Shown: piece by piece, positions 25,907 to 35,187 of the stretch | Numbering within the stretch: the first letter of the stretch is position 1 | Layout: each line of letters opens with the position of its first letter | Notes under the pieces: generated by a model | The model's database searches: none | Told to the model about the DNA's origin: nothing | The model's input: only the letters and a program-made list of their open reading frames with translations | Program-made: the position numbers and the translations under genes | Assembly (NCBI RefSeq): GCF_900230185.1 | Contig: NZ_OCSR01000001.1 | Span: 4,588,001 to 4,652,000, forward strand | Direction: 5' to 3' | DNA: 64,000 bases | DNA from: Burkholderia sp. OK233 | GTDB lineage: Bacteria; Pseudomonadota; Gammaproteobacteria; Burkholderiales; Burkholderiaceae

Positions 25907-26772
25907 GCTTGCCCGAGCTGAGCTTTGCCGATGTTGTGCAACCCGCATGGAATGTGTCGCCGCGTGTGCGCGCGCTCGTCACCACGCGCAACGGCGGCGT
26001 GAGCGAACCGCCGTTCGGCCGTTGGCAGGATGGCGTTGACCAGCCCGGCGGCCTGAATCTGGGGATGAAAGCCGGTGACGATCCCGCCGCGGTCGCAATC
26101 AATCGCGCTCGGTTGTTGAGTCTGGCAGGCGTAGGCGAGGCCGCGTGGCTCGAACAGATTCACGGCGCCGGCATCGTGCGCGCGGAAGATGCGCTCGCGC
26201 AGATTCGAGCAAGCGGTACGCCGACACGAGCGGACGCCAGCGTTACCGATCGGCCCGGCACGGTGTGTGTCGTGATGGTCGCCGATTGCATGCCGGTGCT
26301 GTTGTGCGACGAAGCGGGACGCGCGGTCGGCGCGGCCCATGCCGGCTGGCGTGGTCTGGCAGCGGGTATCGTCGAACAGACCGCGCAGCGCGTGGCCGGC
26401 CTCGCCGGCGTGGAGGCCGCATCGTTGCATGCCTACCTGGGTCCGGCGATCGGACCGGGCGCATTCGAGGTGGGTGCAGATGTGCGTGACGCCTTCATGA
26501 ACGGCGTGGACGGCGCACAACGCGAGGCCACCGCGTATGCATTCATTACGCATCCGCAAAACCCCGGCAAATACCTCGCCGATCTCGCGGCGCTGGCGCG
26601 TTTGCGCTTGCAACGGCTCGGCGTGACGCGCATTGTCGGCGGCGATCTGTGTACGGTCACGCAACGTGAACGTTTCTATTCCTATCGCCGCGATCGCGAG
26701 ACAGGGCGCATGGCCGCGCTGATCTGGCTGGACGATCAGGCGCGGACCCTCGCAGATCAGGCTACGCATTAA
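25903..26772 (+). CDS. pgeF: Peptidoglycan editing factor PgeF (YfiH/laccase-domain family)
   Basis: A 289-residue Cu-oxidase_4 family protein. The conserved metal and active-site segments are present: WLEQIHG, VADCMPVLL with its cysteine, and AAHAGWRGLAAGIVE with its histidine. Family members have been described as purine nucleoside phosphorylase/adenosine deaminase-like enzymes, and in E. coli as a factor preventing L-Ser misincorporation in peptidoglycan; which applies here is not settled. It is coupled to rluD by a 4-nt overlap, a widely conserved pairing. Confidence 0.92.
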   Translation: MSLPELSFADVVQPAWNVSPRVRALVTTRNGGVSEPPFGRWQDGVDQPGGLNLGMKAGDDPAAVAINRARLLSLAGVGEAAWLEQIHGAGIVRAEDALAQIRASGTPTRADASVTDRPGTVCVVMVADCMPVLLCDEAGRAVGAAHAGWRGLAAGIVEQTAQRVAGLAGVEAASLHAYLGPAIGPGAFEVGADVRDAFMNGVDGAQREATAYAFITHPQNPGKYLADLAALARLRLQRLGVTRIVGGDLCTVTQRERFYSYRRDRETGRMAALIWLDDQARTLADQATH

Positions 26773-27152
26773 GTCCGGCACTCAATCGTCCACGCCGGCC
26801 GCATCGAACGGCGCTTCGCTTTGTCAGCGCCATCATGCGGCCGTGGCGCTTCTCGTTGTTGCCTCGAGCGGCGCGACGTCTTCCTGCGAGCATCCGTATG
26901 AGGGTTTATTCGGAGATGCATTGCGTGCTTTTGCTGCGCCGCCGGAATTTGCCGCGCATGCGTTAATCTGCCGTTAAAAGTGCCTGCGGGTGAACGGATA
27001 AATGCACATAAATACACATAAGCCCATGCAATACGGGAGCTTTTTTTGCTTATGTCGGCACTTATCAACCCGTGTTCCAAAAGCGCGATCTGCTATACAG
27101 GGAAAACGATAATTAAAAAACTATCGCACTGCGGCAAAATCGGGAACAAGCA
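26773..27152. other. Intergenic region upstream of phaC
   Basis: No supported gene. The right half (26980-27130) is clearly more A/T-rich than its surroundings and contains ACATAA motifs plus an inverted repeat ACATAAGC...GCTTATGT (about 27014-27056) with a T7 run in the loop. It may bind regulators of the PHA genes. No site can be assigned from the sequence alone. Confidence 0.5.
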
Positions 27153-27182
27153 TTGACATGCCTTGCGATGGGGAGCAAGAAT
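27153..27182 (+). promoter_or_regulatory. Putative sigma-70 promoter of phaC
   Basis: TTGACA at 27153-27158, an 18-bp spacer, then AAGAAT at 27177-27182, about 118 nt upstream of the phaC ATG. From memory, the Cupriavidus necator phaC promoter has the same geometry (TTGACA, 18 bp, AACAAT). Confidence 0.65.
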
Positions 27183-27299
27183 GTTCCTCACAGCTCCTCG
27201 TACATGGGACAGGGCGTGACGAGGTCGCGAGCAATCGCCCACGTGCGCATGAACCTGCCTCTCAACCCGTCCGCAAGGACTTACCGGTCAAAAGCAGGT

Positions 27300-29210
27300 A
27301 TGGCAGCATCACATTCCTCAGCTTCTCCCAGCACGGACTCCCCGACGGAGCACACGCAGCAGGCCGGTACGAGCGGCGCGACTTCAGCCGCAGGCATGCA
27401 GCAGTTATTGGACGCCTGGATGAACGCATGGCGTTCGCTGGGCACGCCGCCCGGCGGCAATGGCATGCCTTTCCAGATGCCGCAAGTGCCCCAGATGCCG
27501 CAAATGGGCTTGCCGCAGATGCCGTCGTTCCCCGGCATGCCTGACTTCAGCAAACTGGCTGCGGGATCCCTGCCGTCAATGCCTTCATTCGCCGGACTCA
27601 ATGTTCCGAGCGCCGCGATTCCATCGGAGCGTCTGCAAAAGCTGCAAGCCGATTATTCGCGCGAGGCGATGGAGCTGATCCAGCAGGCGGCCACCTCCAC
27701 GACGAAAGCCCCCGAACTCAAGGACCGCCGCTTCAGTTCTGACGCGTGGAGCGCGACACCGGCCTATGCATTTACCGCTGCGTGGTATCTGTTGAACGCG
27801 CGCTATCTGCAGGAAATGGTCGACGCGCTCGAAACGGAACCGAAGATGCGCGAGCGCGTTCGGTTCGCGGTTCAGCAATGGACCGCAGCCGCATCGCCGA
27901 GCAACTTCTTCGCGTTGAATCCGGAAGCGCAAAAGACCTTGCTCGATAGCAAGGGTGAGAGCTTGCGCCAAGGCGTGATGAATCTGCTGGGCGACATGCA
28001 GCGCGGCAAGATTTCGCAGACGGACGAATCGCGTTTCGTCGTCGGCGAAAATCTCGCGAACACCGAAGGCTCGGTGGTGTTCGAGAACGACCTCATTCAG
28101 TTGATCCAGTACAAGCCGCGCACGGCCACCGTGCGTGAGCGGCCGCTGCTGATCGTGCCGCCTTGCATCAACAAGTTCTACATTCTCGATCTGCAGCCGG
28201 AGAATTCGCTGGTCGCGCATGGACTCGATTCGGGTCATCAGGTGTTTCTGATTTCGTGGCGCAACGCGGACGCATCGATCGCAAGCAAGACGTGGGACGA
28301 CTACGTGAGCGAAGGCGTCCTCAAGGCGATCGAAACGGTCAGCAAGATCAGCGGCCGCGAGCAGATCAACACGCTTGGTTTCTGCGTGGGCGGCACCATG
28401 CTCGCCACGGCGCTGGCGGTGGCGGCCGCGCGCGGCGAGCATCCGGCTGCGTCGATGACCTTGCTCACCGCGATGCTCGATTTCTCGGACACGGGCGTGC
28501 TCGACGTATTCGTCGACGAGGCGCATGTGCAGATGCGCGAGCAGACCATTGGCGGCAAGAACGGCAGCAAGCCCGGATTGATGCGCGGCATCGAATTCGC
28601 CAACACCTTCTCGTTCCTGCGGCCGAACGATCTGGTGTGGAACTACGTCGTCGACAACTATCTTAAAGGGCGCACGCCGGTGCCGTTCGATCTGCTGTAC
28701 TGGAACAGCGATTCGACGAGTCTGCCGGGCCCGATGTATGTCTGGTATCTGCGCAATACGTATCTCGAGAATCGTCTGCGCGAACCGGGCGCGGTGACCA
28801 CCTGCGGCGAGCCGGTCGACCTTTCGAAGATCGACGTGCCCACCTTCATCTACGGTTCACGCGAAGACCATATCGTGCCGTGGCAAACCGCTTATGCATC
28901 GGTGCCGCTACTCTCCGGACCGCTGAAGTTCGTGCTCGGCGCGTCGGGTCATATCGCTGGCGTGATCAATCCGCCGGCAAAGAAAAAGCGCAACTACTGG
29001 GCGCTGGAAGGTGACGTCAAGACGTTGCCGGAAGGCCCGGACGAATGGCTCGACCAGGCGACTGAAGTGCCTGGCAGCTGGTGGCCCGAATGGACTACGT
29101 GGCTCGACCAGTATGGCGGCAAGAAAGTGAAGCCGCGCGCCGCGGCCGGCTCCGCCGAATTCCCGGTGATCGAACCGGCGCCGGGGCGTTATGTGCGGCA
29201 ACGGGAGTAG
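27300..29210 (+). CDS. phaC: Class I poly(3-hydroxyalkanoate) synthase
   Basis: A 636-residue polymerase that joins (R)-3-hydroxyacyl-CoA units into PHA at the granule surface. The lipase-like box is GFCVGGT with the catalytic C362. D523 (SREDHIVP) and H551 (ASGHIAG) complete the triad. Length and lack of an adjacent phaE mark class I. The first 100 residues are low complexity, with repeated Pro-Gln-Met motifs (QMPQVPQMPQM). ATG 27300 is chosen because longer in-frame starts (27153, 27249) overlap the promoter or lack a ribosome-binding site. phaA lies 135 bp downstream. Confidence 0.95.
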   Translation: MAASHSSASPSTDSPTEHTQQAGTSGATSAAGMQQLLDAWMNAWRSLGTPPGGNGMPFQMPQVPQMPQMGLPQMPSFPGMPDFSKLAAGSLPSMPSFAGLNVPSAAIPSERLQKLQADYSREAMELIQQAATSTTKAPELKDRRFSSDAWSATPAYAFTAAWYLLNARYLQEMVDALETEPKMRERVRFAVQQWTAAASPSNFFALNPEAQKTLLDSKGESLRQGVMNLLGDMQRGKISQTDESRFVVGENLANTEGSVVFENDLIQLIQYKPRTATVRERPLLIVPPCINKFYILDLQPENSLVAHGLDSGHQVFLISWRNADASIASKTWDDYVSEGVLKAIETVSKISGREQINTLGFCVGGTMLATALAVAAARGEHPAASMTLLTAMLDFSDTGVLDVFVDEAHVQMREQTIGGKNGSKPGLMRGIEFANTFSFLRPNDLVWNYVVDNYLKGRTPVPFDLLYWNSDSTSLPGPMYVWYLRNTYLENRLREPGAVTTCGEPVDLSKIDVPTFIYGSREDHIVPWQTAYASVPLLSGPLKFVLGASGHIAGVINPPAKKKRNYWALEGDVKTLPEGPDEWLDQATEVPGSWWPEWTTWLDQYGGKKVKPRAAAGSAEFPVIEPAPGRYVRQRE

Positions 29211-29211
29211 G

Positions 29212-29239
29212 CACCAGCGCGCCTGAGGGCGCGGTGGTG
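29212..29239 (+). other. Hairpin in the phaC-phaA spacer
   Basis: A GC-rich stem (CACCA-x-CGCGCC pairing with GGCGCGGTGGTG, one mismatch) starts directly after the phaC stop. No T-run follows, so it may stabilise the phaC 3' end or attenuate readthrough rather than terminate. Confidence 0.4.
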
Positions 29240-29345
29240 TGGCGGTATGAGTGCGCGTCCTGATGAATGCAAGGGCGCATTGGCAACAAGATTTTTAACT
29301 TGACGGGCTGCGGCGTATTTAGCCGATGTCCCGGAGGATATGGAA

Positions 29346-30527
29346 ATGACTGATGTTGTGATCGTATCGGCCGCCCGTACGGCAGTTGGCAAATTCGGTG
29401 GGTCGCTGGCGAAGATCGCTGCGCCTGAACTCGGCGCTACAGTGATTCGCGCCGTGCTCGAACGGTCTGGTCTGAAGCCTGAGCAGGTCAGCGAAGTCAT
29501 TCTGGGGCAGGTGCTGACGGCAGGCTCGGGCCAGAACCCGGCGCGTCAGTCGCTGATCAAGGCGGGGCTGCCCACGGCGGTGCCCGGCATGACGATCAAC
29601 GTGGTGTGCGGCTCTGGCCTGAAGGCCGTGATGCTGGCGGCCAACGCGATCATCGCGGGTGATGCGGACATCGTGATCGCCGGCGGTCAGGAAAACATGA
29701 GCGCCGCGCCGCACGTGCTGCCGGGCGCGCGCGACGGTTTCCGCATGGGCGACGCAAAGCTGATTGATTCGATGATCGTCGACGGCCTGTGGGACGTCTA
29801 CAACCAGTACCACATGGGCGTGACGGCAGAAAACGTCGCCAGGGAATACGGCATCACGCGCGAGCAGCAGGATGCGTTCGCGGCGCTGTCGCAGAACAAG
29901 GCGGAAGCCGCGCAGAAGTCGGGCCGTTTCAACGACGAAATCGTGCCGGTCGAAATTCCGCAACGCAAGGGTGAGCCGCTGCGTTTCGCAACCGACGAAT
30001 TCGTGCGTCACGGCGTGACGGCTGAATCGCTTGCGGGTCTGAAGCCGGCATTCTCGAAGGAAGGCTCGGTGACAGCGGCCAACGCGTCGGGCCTGAACGA
30101 CGGCGCGGCGGCAGTGCTGGTGATGTCGGCGAAGAAGGCCGAAGCGCTCGGCCTCACGCCGCTCGCGCGCATCAAGGCTTACGCCACCTCGGGTCTGGAT
30201 CCGAAAGTGATGGGCATGGGCCCGGTGCCCGCGTCGCGCCGTTGTCTCGAACGCGCGGGCTGGACGCCGGCCGAACTGGACCTGATGGAAATCAACGAAG
30301 CGTTTGCCGCACAGGCGTGCGCCGTCAATCAGCAGATGGGCTGGGACACGTCGAAGATCAACGTGAACGGCGGCGCGATCGCGATCGGCCATCCGATCGG
30401 TGCGTCCGGCGCCCGGATTCTCGTCACGCTGCTGCACGAAATGCAGAAGCGCGATGCGAAGAAGGGTCTGGCGTCGCTGTGTATCGGCGGCGGCATGGGC
30501 GTGGCGCTGGCGCTTGAACGCGCTTGA
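29346..30527 (+). CDS. phaA: Acetyl-CoA acetyltransferase (biosynthetic thiolase)
   Basis: A 393-residue thiolase that condenses two acetyl-CoA to acetoacetyl-CoA, the first step of polyhydroxybutyrate synthesis. The nucleophile C88 is in NVVCGSG, the catalytic histidine in GGAIAIGHPIGASGAR, and the second cysteine in LCIGGGMG. Length and C88 equal those I recall for C. necator PhaA. GGAGG at 29333-29337 is 8 nt from the ATG at 29346 but only 2 nt from the ATG at 29340, so the former is the start. Confidence 0.96.
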   Translation: MTDVVIVSAARTAVGKFGGSLAKIAAPELGATVIRAVLERSGLKPEQVSEVILGQVLTAGSGQNPARQSLIKAGLPTAVPGMTINVVCGSGLKAVMLAANAIIAGDADIVIAGGQENMSAAPHVLPGARDGFRMGDAKLIDSMIVDGLWDVYNQYHMGVTAENVAREYGITREQQDAFAALSQNKAEAAQKSGRFNDEIVPVEIPQRKGEPLRFATDEFVRHGVTAESLAGLKPAFSKEGSVTAANASGLNDGAAAVLVMSAKKAEALGLTPLARIKAYATSGLDPKVMGMGPVPASRRCLERAGWTPAELDLMEINEAFAAQACAVNQQMGWDTSKINVNGGAIAIGHPIGASGARILVTLLHEMQKRDAKKGLASLCIGGGMGVALALERA

Positions 30528-30730
30528 TGGGCCAGCTCTTGAGGCCTCAAGCAGGGCTCAGATAGGTTTTAGCAGGCGGTAAGCAGGGTTGCCGCGCGCC
30601 ACATTGCAGCAGGTAGCGCGCGGTGAGCAATGGCCTCGTCGGCCGGTCGCCCGGCGGCAGTGGAGATGAAGCACAGGCGAGGGAAGAGGCAGCCGGTCGG
30701 CGCCTCGAAAACGATAACGGAGTGTAGTTT

Positions 30731-31471
30731 ATGACACAGCGAATTGCGTACGTAACGGGCGGGATGGGCGGCATCGGCACAAGCATTTGCCAGCGGCTGC
30801 ACAAAGAGGGCTTCAAGGTAGTCGCAGGCTGTGGACCGAACTCGCCGCGCCGCGTGAAGTGGCTCGAAGAGCAGAAGGCGCTTGGCTACGATTTCATTGC
30901 GTCCGAAGGCAATGTCGGCGATTGGGAATCGACCAAGGTGGCGTTCGACAAGGTCAAGGCCGAAGTCGGTGAGATTGACGTGCTGGTGAACAATGCCGGT
31001 ATCACGCGCGACGTCGTGTTCCGCAAGATGACGCACGAAGACTGGACGGCGGTGATCGACACCAACCTGACCAGCCTCTTCAACGTCACCAAGCAGGTGA
31101 TCGACGGGATGGTCGAGCGCGGCTTTGGGCGAGTCATCAACATTTCGTCGGTGAACGGCCAGAAGGGGCAGTTCGGCCAGACCAACTACTCGACCGCGAA
31201 GGCCGGTATTCACGGCTTCACGATGTCGCTGGCGCAGGAAGTGGCTACCAAGGGCGTGACGGTCAACACCGTGTCGCCTGGCTACATCGGCACCGATATG
31301 GTCAAGTCGATCCGCCCGGACGTGCTGGAAAAGATCGTTGCGACGATCCCGGTGCGCCGTCTCGGTCAGCCGCAGGAAATCGGCTCGATCGTGGCATGGC
31401 TCGCCTCGGACGAATCGGGCTTCTCCACGGGCGCGGATTTTTCGCTGAACGGTGGTTTGCATATGGGCTGA
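30731..31471 (+). CDS. phaB: Acetoacetyl-CoA reductase
   Basis: A 246-residue NADPH-dependent short-chain dehydrogenase that makes (R)-3-hydroxybutyryl-CoA for PhaC. The cofactor loop is TGGMGGIG (9-16), NNAG is at 87-90, and the catalytic residues are S140, Y153 and K157 (YSTAK), the same numbers as in the C. necator enzyme. A 203-bp gap separates it from phaA, with no terminator. A GGAG sits upstream of the ATG. Confidence 0.97.
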   Translation: MTQRIAYVTGGMGGIGTSICQRLHKEGFKVVAGCGPNSPRRVKWLEEQKALGYDFIASEGNVGDWESTKVAFDKVKAEVGEIDVLVNNAGITRDVVFRKMTHEDWTAVIDTNLTSLFNVTKQVIDGMVERGFGRVINISSVNGQKGQFGQTNYSTAKAGIHGFTMSLAQEVATKGVTVNTVSPGYIGTDMVKSIRPDVLEKIVATIPVRRLGQPQEIGSIVAWLASDESGFSTGADFSLNGGLHMG

Positions 31472-31604
31472 GTCACCGGCGCGCCGCTCACAAGGCAGCG
31501 TGCTTCGGCTCAGATGGTTCCGGCGGCGTCCCGGCTGCACAATTGCCCGATTGTGCGCCGGCATGACGCCGTTTCCGCGCTCAACTCGCGCTCAAAGGCG
31601 TTAC

Positions 31605-32231
31605 ATGACCACTACTACAAAGAAAACAGCCGAACGATTGATCAAGAAGTATCCGAATCGCCGGCTCTACGATACCGAGACAAGCACGTACATCACGCTG
31701 ACGGACGTTAAGCAGCTCGTGCTGGATCAGGAGGATTTCAAGGTCATCGATGCGAAGAGCAACGAGGATCTGACGCGCGCCATCCTGTTGCAGATCATTC
31801 TCGAAGAGGAGAGCGGCGGCCTGCCGATGTTCTCGTCGTCGATGCTGTCGCAGATCATCCGTTTCTACGGCCATGCGATGCAGGGCATGATGGGCACGTA
31901 TCTGGAGAAGAACATCCAGGCCTTCATCGACATTCAGGCGAAGCTCGCCGACCAGTCGAAGAACCTGTACGAAGGCAAGGCGATGAACCCCGAAGTCTGG
32001 TCGCAATTCATGAACATGCAGGCGCCAATGATGCAGGGCATGATGACCAGCTACATCGAACAGTCGAAGAACATGTTCGTGCAGATGCAGGAGCAGATGC
32101 AGAATCAGGCGAAATCGATGTTCGCTACCTTCCCGTTCACGCCAGGTGGGCCAGTGAATGCGGCCGGAGGACCGGCCACGCCGGTCACGCCGGCTAATCC
32201 GCAAACCGATCCGGAGCCGGAGAAGAAGTAA
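31605..32231 (+). CDS. phaR: PHA synthesis repressor PhaR
   Basis: A 208-residue regulator. The conserved N-terminal DNA-binding domain reads KKYPNRRLYDTETSTYITL, followed by the PHB-accumulation regulatory helices (ILEEESGGLPMFS) and a Met/Gln-rich C-terminal part (MQEQMQNQAKSMF). The family binds both PHA granules and DNA and represses phasin and its own genes when no polymer is present. ATG 31605 is used; an in-frame extension begins inside phaB. It closes the phaC-phaA-phaB-phaR block. Confidence 0.95.
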   Translation: MTTTTKKTAERLIKKYPNRRLYDTETSTYITLTDVKQLVLDQEDFKVIDAKSNEDLTRAILLQIILEEESGGLPMFSSSMLSQIIRFYGHAMQGMMGTYLEKNIQAFIDIQAKLADQSKNLYEGKAMNPEVWSQFMNMQAPMMQGMMTSYIEQSKNMFVQMQEQMQNQAKSMFATFPFTPGGPVNAAGGPATPVTPANPQTDPEPEKK

Positions 32232-32370
32232 CCGCGCGACGCTGACGCGGCGAGCGCGTCTTTACGCGTCGGCCTCACGGCCAGACGGCGCAGCAGTGGT
32301 GTGCCCGTCGCGCGGTGGGGCGACGGGTGGACCACGGCGGCCTGCGCGCCGGGTGCAAGCGGACGGGCGC

Positions 32371-32577
32371 GGTACAATCACGGGTTGCGTGTGCCGGCGC
32401 TGTTGCGGGGTGTGGTCCTCGTGATCCCTTGATCCCGTTACCCCTCAGGCCGTGTCGCACCCTCCCATTTGTCACCGTCGCCACCGCTGTATCCCAACCC
32501 CACCTATGTCGCAGACCCGTTTCCCTACCGCCCCCACGCTTTCGATTCCGAAGGCCGGATTTGTCAGCTTTGGCTGA
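32371..32577 (+). pseudogene. Truncated duplicate of the rimO promoter and first 23 codons
   Basis: This stretch repeats the region 33666-33862 with scattered changes. It has the same GCGGTACAAT box, similar leader blocks (TTGTC-CC-TCG-CACCGCT), and an ATG at 32506. The ATG opens a peptide MSQTRFPTAPTLSIPKAGFVSFG and then a TGA at 32575. The intact RimO begins MSQTISPTVPTPSIPKVGF (continuing VSLGC), so 16 or more positions match in register. It stops just before the first conserved cysteine. The dus gene begins 39 bp later. A short leader-peptide role is possible but less likely than a remnant of duplication. Confidence 0.85.
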
Positions 32578-32616
32578 CCGTAAGATTCGCAAAAACAGCC
32601 TAGGCGCCGTGCCCAC

Positions 32617-33675
32617 ATGAGCCAGCTGTTTCTTGCGCCCATGGAAGGGCTTGCGGACTACGTGTTGCGCGACGTGCTGACCAGCACGGGCGGATTCGAC
32701 GGGTGCGTGTCCGAATTCGTCAGGGTGACAGGCTCGGTGCTTCCCGAGCGTGTCTACGAGAGGGATACACCCGAAGTCCTCCACGGAGGCCGCACACCCG
32801 GCGGCACGCCGATGGTGATTCAATTGCTCGGCAGCGATCCTGAATGGATGGCCCTGAATGCGGCCCAGGCGGCCAGTTTGTCGCCGCATGGACTCGATCT
32901 GAACTTCGGCTGTCCCGCCAAAGTCGTCAACCGGCACGGTGGCGGCGCGATGCTGCTCGCGCACCCTGAGCAGCTGAACCGGATTGTTTCTTCCGTTCGC
33001 GCCGCGGTGCCTGCCGGCATCGCCGTGACAGCAAAAATGCGGCTCGGCGTGTCCGATACGTCGCTTGCGATCGACTGCGCCACGGCACTGGCGGAAGGCG
33101 GTGCAGCCTCGCTCGTCGTGCATGCCAGAACGCGCGACCATGGCTACCGGCCGCCGGCCCACTGGGAGTGGATCGCGCGTATCGACGCCGCCGTGGATGT
33201 ACCGGTCATTGCCAACGGAGAAGTCTGGACGGTGGCCGACTGGGAGCGGTGCCGGGCGGTCAGCGGCTGCGCGGACGTGATGATCGGGCGGGGCGCCGTG
33301 TCGGATCCTTTCCTGGTCTTGCGCATACGCGGACTGATGGCGCGGACGCCTTCCGGCGAGGAATGGCCGGCGGTACTGGGCTTGCTTGCCGACTACCTAA
33401 GAAAATTGCAAGCCCGCGTCGCGTCTCGCCATGAGCACGGACGCGTCAAGATGTGGCTCAGCTACCTGAAGCGGACGTGGCCTCAGGCAGCCGAGCTGCA
33501 TTCGGCCATCCGGCGCCTGCATGATTCGCGCGACATTCTTGACGTGATCGAGAGCGCTCAGGCACTCAACGGCCTGAGACCGATGCCGGCGCATCAATAC
33601 TCGGCCCTCGGCCTGGCCGATCCGGCAACACCCCGCTACCTGGCCGACTGCACGGTCGCCGGCGCGGTACAATAA
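32617..33675 (+). CDS. dusC: tRNA-dihydrouridine synthase, DusC-like
   Basis: A 352-residue flavoenzyme that reduces uridine in tRNA. It begins SQLFLAPMEGLADYVLRD, the FMN-binding start of the family, with LNFGCPAKVVNRHGGGA carrying the catalytic cysteine and VIANGEVW and MIGRGAVSDP the FMN-phosphate sites. It resembles DusC more than DusA or DusB; subgroup assignment is tentative. The gene sits between phaR and rimO, flanked by two copies of the rimO 5' region, and its stop codon (TAA 33673-33675) overlaps the rimO -10 box. This suggests insertion at this site. Confidence 0.9.
   Translation: MSQLFLAPMEGLADYVLRDVLTSTGGFDGCVSEFVRVTGSVLPERVYERDTPEVLHGGRTPGGTPMVIQLLGSDPEWMALNAAQAASLSPHGLDLNFGCPAKVVNRHGGGAMLLAHPEQLNRIVSSVRAAVPAGIAVTAKMRLGVSDTSLAIDCATALAEGGAASLVVHARTRDHGYRPPAHWEWIARIDAAVDVPVIANGEVWTVADWERCRAVSGCADVMIGRGAVSDPFLVLRIRGLMARTPSGEEWPAVLGLLADYLRKLQARVASRHEHGRVKMWLSYLKRTWPQAAELHSAIRRLHDSRDILDVIESAQALNGLRPMPAHQYSALGLADPATPRYLADCTVAGAVQ
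33668..33673 (+). promoter_or_regulatory. -10 box of rimO overlapping the dus stop codon
   Basis: TACAAT lies 119 nt upstream of the rimO ATG and is conserved in the duplicated copy (32373-32378). The -35 region falls within the dus coding sequence and is not near consensus. Confidence 0.5.
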
Positions 33676-33792
33676 AGGGTTGCGTGCGCGGGATGTTGTC
33701 CGGGCTGTGGTCTGTCTGACCATCGGACCCTTTGCCTTGCCGCACCGTCCCTATTTGTCGCCATCGTCACCGCTATACGCCGGACCCATCCT

Positions 33793-35184
33793 ATGTCGCA
33801 GACCATTTCCCCCACCGTGCCGACCCCTTCGATTCCGAAGGTCGGTTTCGTCAGCCTCGGCTGTCCTAAAGCGCTTGTCGACTCCGAGCAGATCATCACG
33901 CAGCTGCGCGCCGAGGGCTATGAGATCTCCGGCACGTACGACGGCGCGGACCTCGTCGTCGTCAACACTTGCGGCTTCATCGACGAAGCGGTGCAGGAAA
34001 GCCTCGACGCGATCGGCGAAGCGCTCAGCGAAAACGGCAAGGTGATCGTCACGGGCTGCCTCGGTGCCAAGCAGAGTGCGAGCGGCTCGAATCTGATCGA
34101 AGAAGTGCATCCGAAGGTGCTGGCCGTGACCGGTCCGCACGCGCTGGGCGAAGTGATGCAGGCGGTGCACAATCATCTGCCGAAGCCGCACGATCCGTTC
34201 ATCGATCTGGTGCCGGCCGCAGGCGTGAAACTCACGCCGCGTCACTACGCGTACCTCAAGATTTCCGAAGGCTGTAACCACCGCTGCACGTTCTGCATCA
34301 TCCCGTCGATGCGCGGCGACCTCGTGTCGCGCCCGGTCGCTGATGTGATGCTCGAGGCGGAAAACCTGTTCAAGTCCGGCGTGAAGGAACTGCTCGTGAT
34401 TTCGCAGGACACGAGCGCATACGGCGTCGACGTCAAGTACCGCACCGGTTTCTGGAACGGCAAGCCGATCAAGACGCGCATGACCGATCTGGTCGGCGCG
34501 CTCGGCGAACTCGCGGCGCAATACGGCGCATGGGTGCGTTTGCACTACGTCTATCCGTATCCGAGCGTCGACGAAGTCATTCCGATGATGGCGGAAGGTC
34601 CGTTCAAGGGCCACGTGCTGCCGTATCTGGATGTGCCGTTCCAGCACGCGCATCCGGAAGTGTTGAAGCGCATGAAGCGTCCGGCCAACGCCGAGAAAGT
34701 GATGGAGCGCGTGAAGGCGTGGCGTGAAATGTGCCCCGATCTGACGATCCGCAGCACGTTCATCGCCGGTTTCCCGGGCGAGACTGAGGAGCAGTTCCAG
34801 ACGCTGCTCGATTTCATCCGCGAGGCGGAACTGGATCGGGTCGGCTGCTTTGCTTATTCGCCGGTCGAAGGCGCGACGGCCAACGAACTTGACGGCGCAT
34901 TGCCCGACGAAGTCCGTGAAGAACGCCGCGCGCGTTTCATGGAAGTGGCCGAAGAAGTGTCGGCCAAACGGATTGCGAAGAAGGTCGGCAAAACACTGAA
35001 AGTACTGGTCGACGAGATCAATGCCGACGGTGGCATCGGCCGCACCGCGGCGGATGCGCCCGAGATCGACGGCGTCGTTTATATCGCACCGGCCACCAAG
35101 GCGTCCAAGCGTTATAAGGTCGGCGATTTTGTCTCGGTGAAGATCACCGGCGCCGACGGTCATGATCTGTGGGGCGAGGTCTAA
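33793..35184 (+). CDS. rimO: Ribosomal protein S12 methylthiotransferase RimO
   Basis: A 463-residue radical-SAM enzyme that methylthiolates an aspartate of ribosomal protein S12. The N-terminal UPF0004 domain binds one Fe-S cluster through C24, C60 and C89. The radical SAM cluster is CNHRCTFC (C161, C165, C168). A TRAM domain closes the protein (about 395-463). The downstream PfkB kinase starts 4 bp after the stop, so they are co-transcribed. A truncated copy of its 5' end lies 1.2 kb upstream. Confidence 0.97.
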   Translation: MSQTISPTVPTPSIPKVGFVSLGCPKALVDSEQIITQLRAEGYEISGTYDGADLVVVNTCGFIDEAVQESLDAIGEALSENGKVIVTGCLGAKQSASGSNLIEEVHPKVLAVTGPHALGEVMQAVHNHLPKPHDPFIDLVPAAGVKLTPRHYAYLKISEGCNHRCTFCIIPSMRGDLVSRPVADVMLEAENLFKSGVKELLVISQDTSAYGVDVKYRTGFWNGKPIKTRMTDLVGALGELAAQYGAWVRLHYVYPYPSVDEVIPMMAEGPFKGHVLPYLDVPFQHAHPEVLKRMKRPANAEKVMERVKAWREMCPDLTIRSTFIAGFPGETEEQFQTLLDFIREAELDRVGCFAYSPVEGATANELDGALPDEVREERRARFMEVAEEVSAKRIAKKVGKTLKVLVDEINADGGIGRTAADAPEIDGVVYIAPATKASKRYKVGDFVSVKITGADGHDLWGEV

Positions 35185-35187
35185 GCG

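Noticed and set aside
32232..32616. Insertion sequence or transposon ends near dus
   Set aside because: No transposase, terminal inverted repeats or simple target-site duplication found; the only duplication is of the rimO 5' region.
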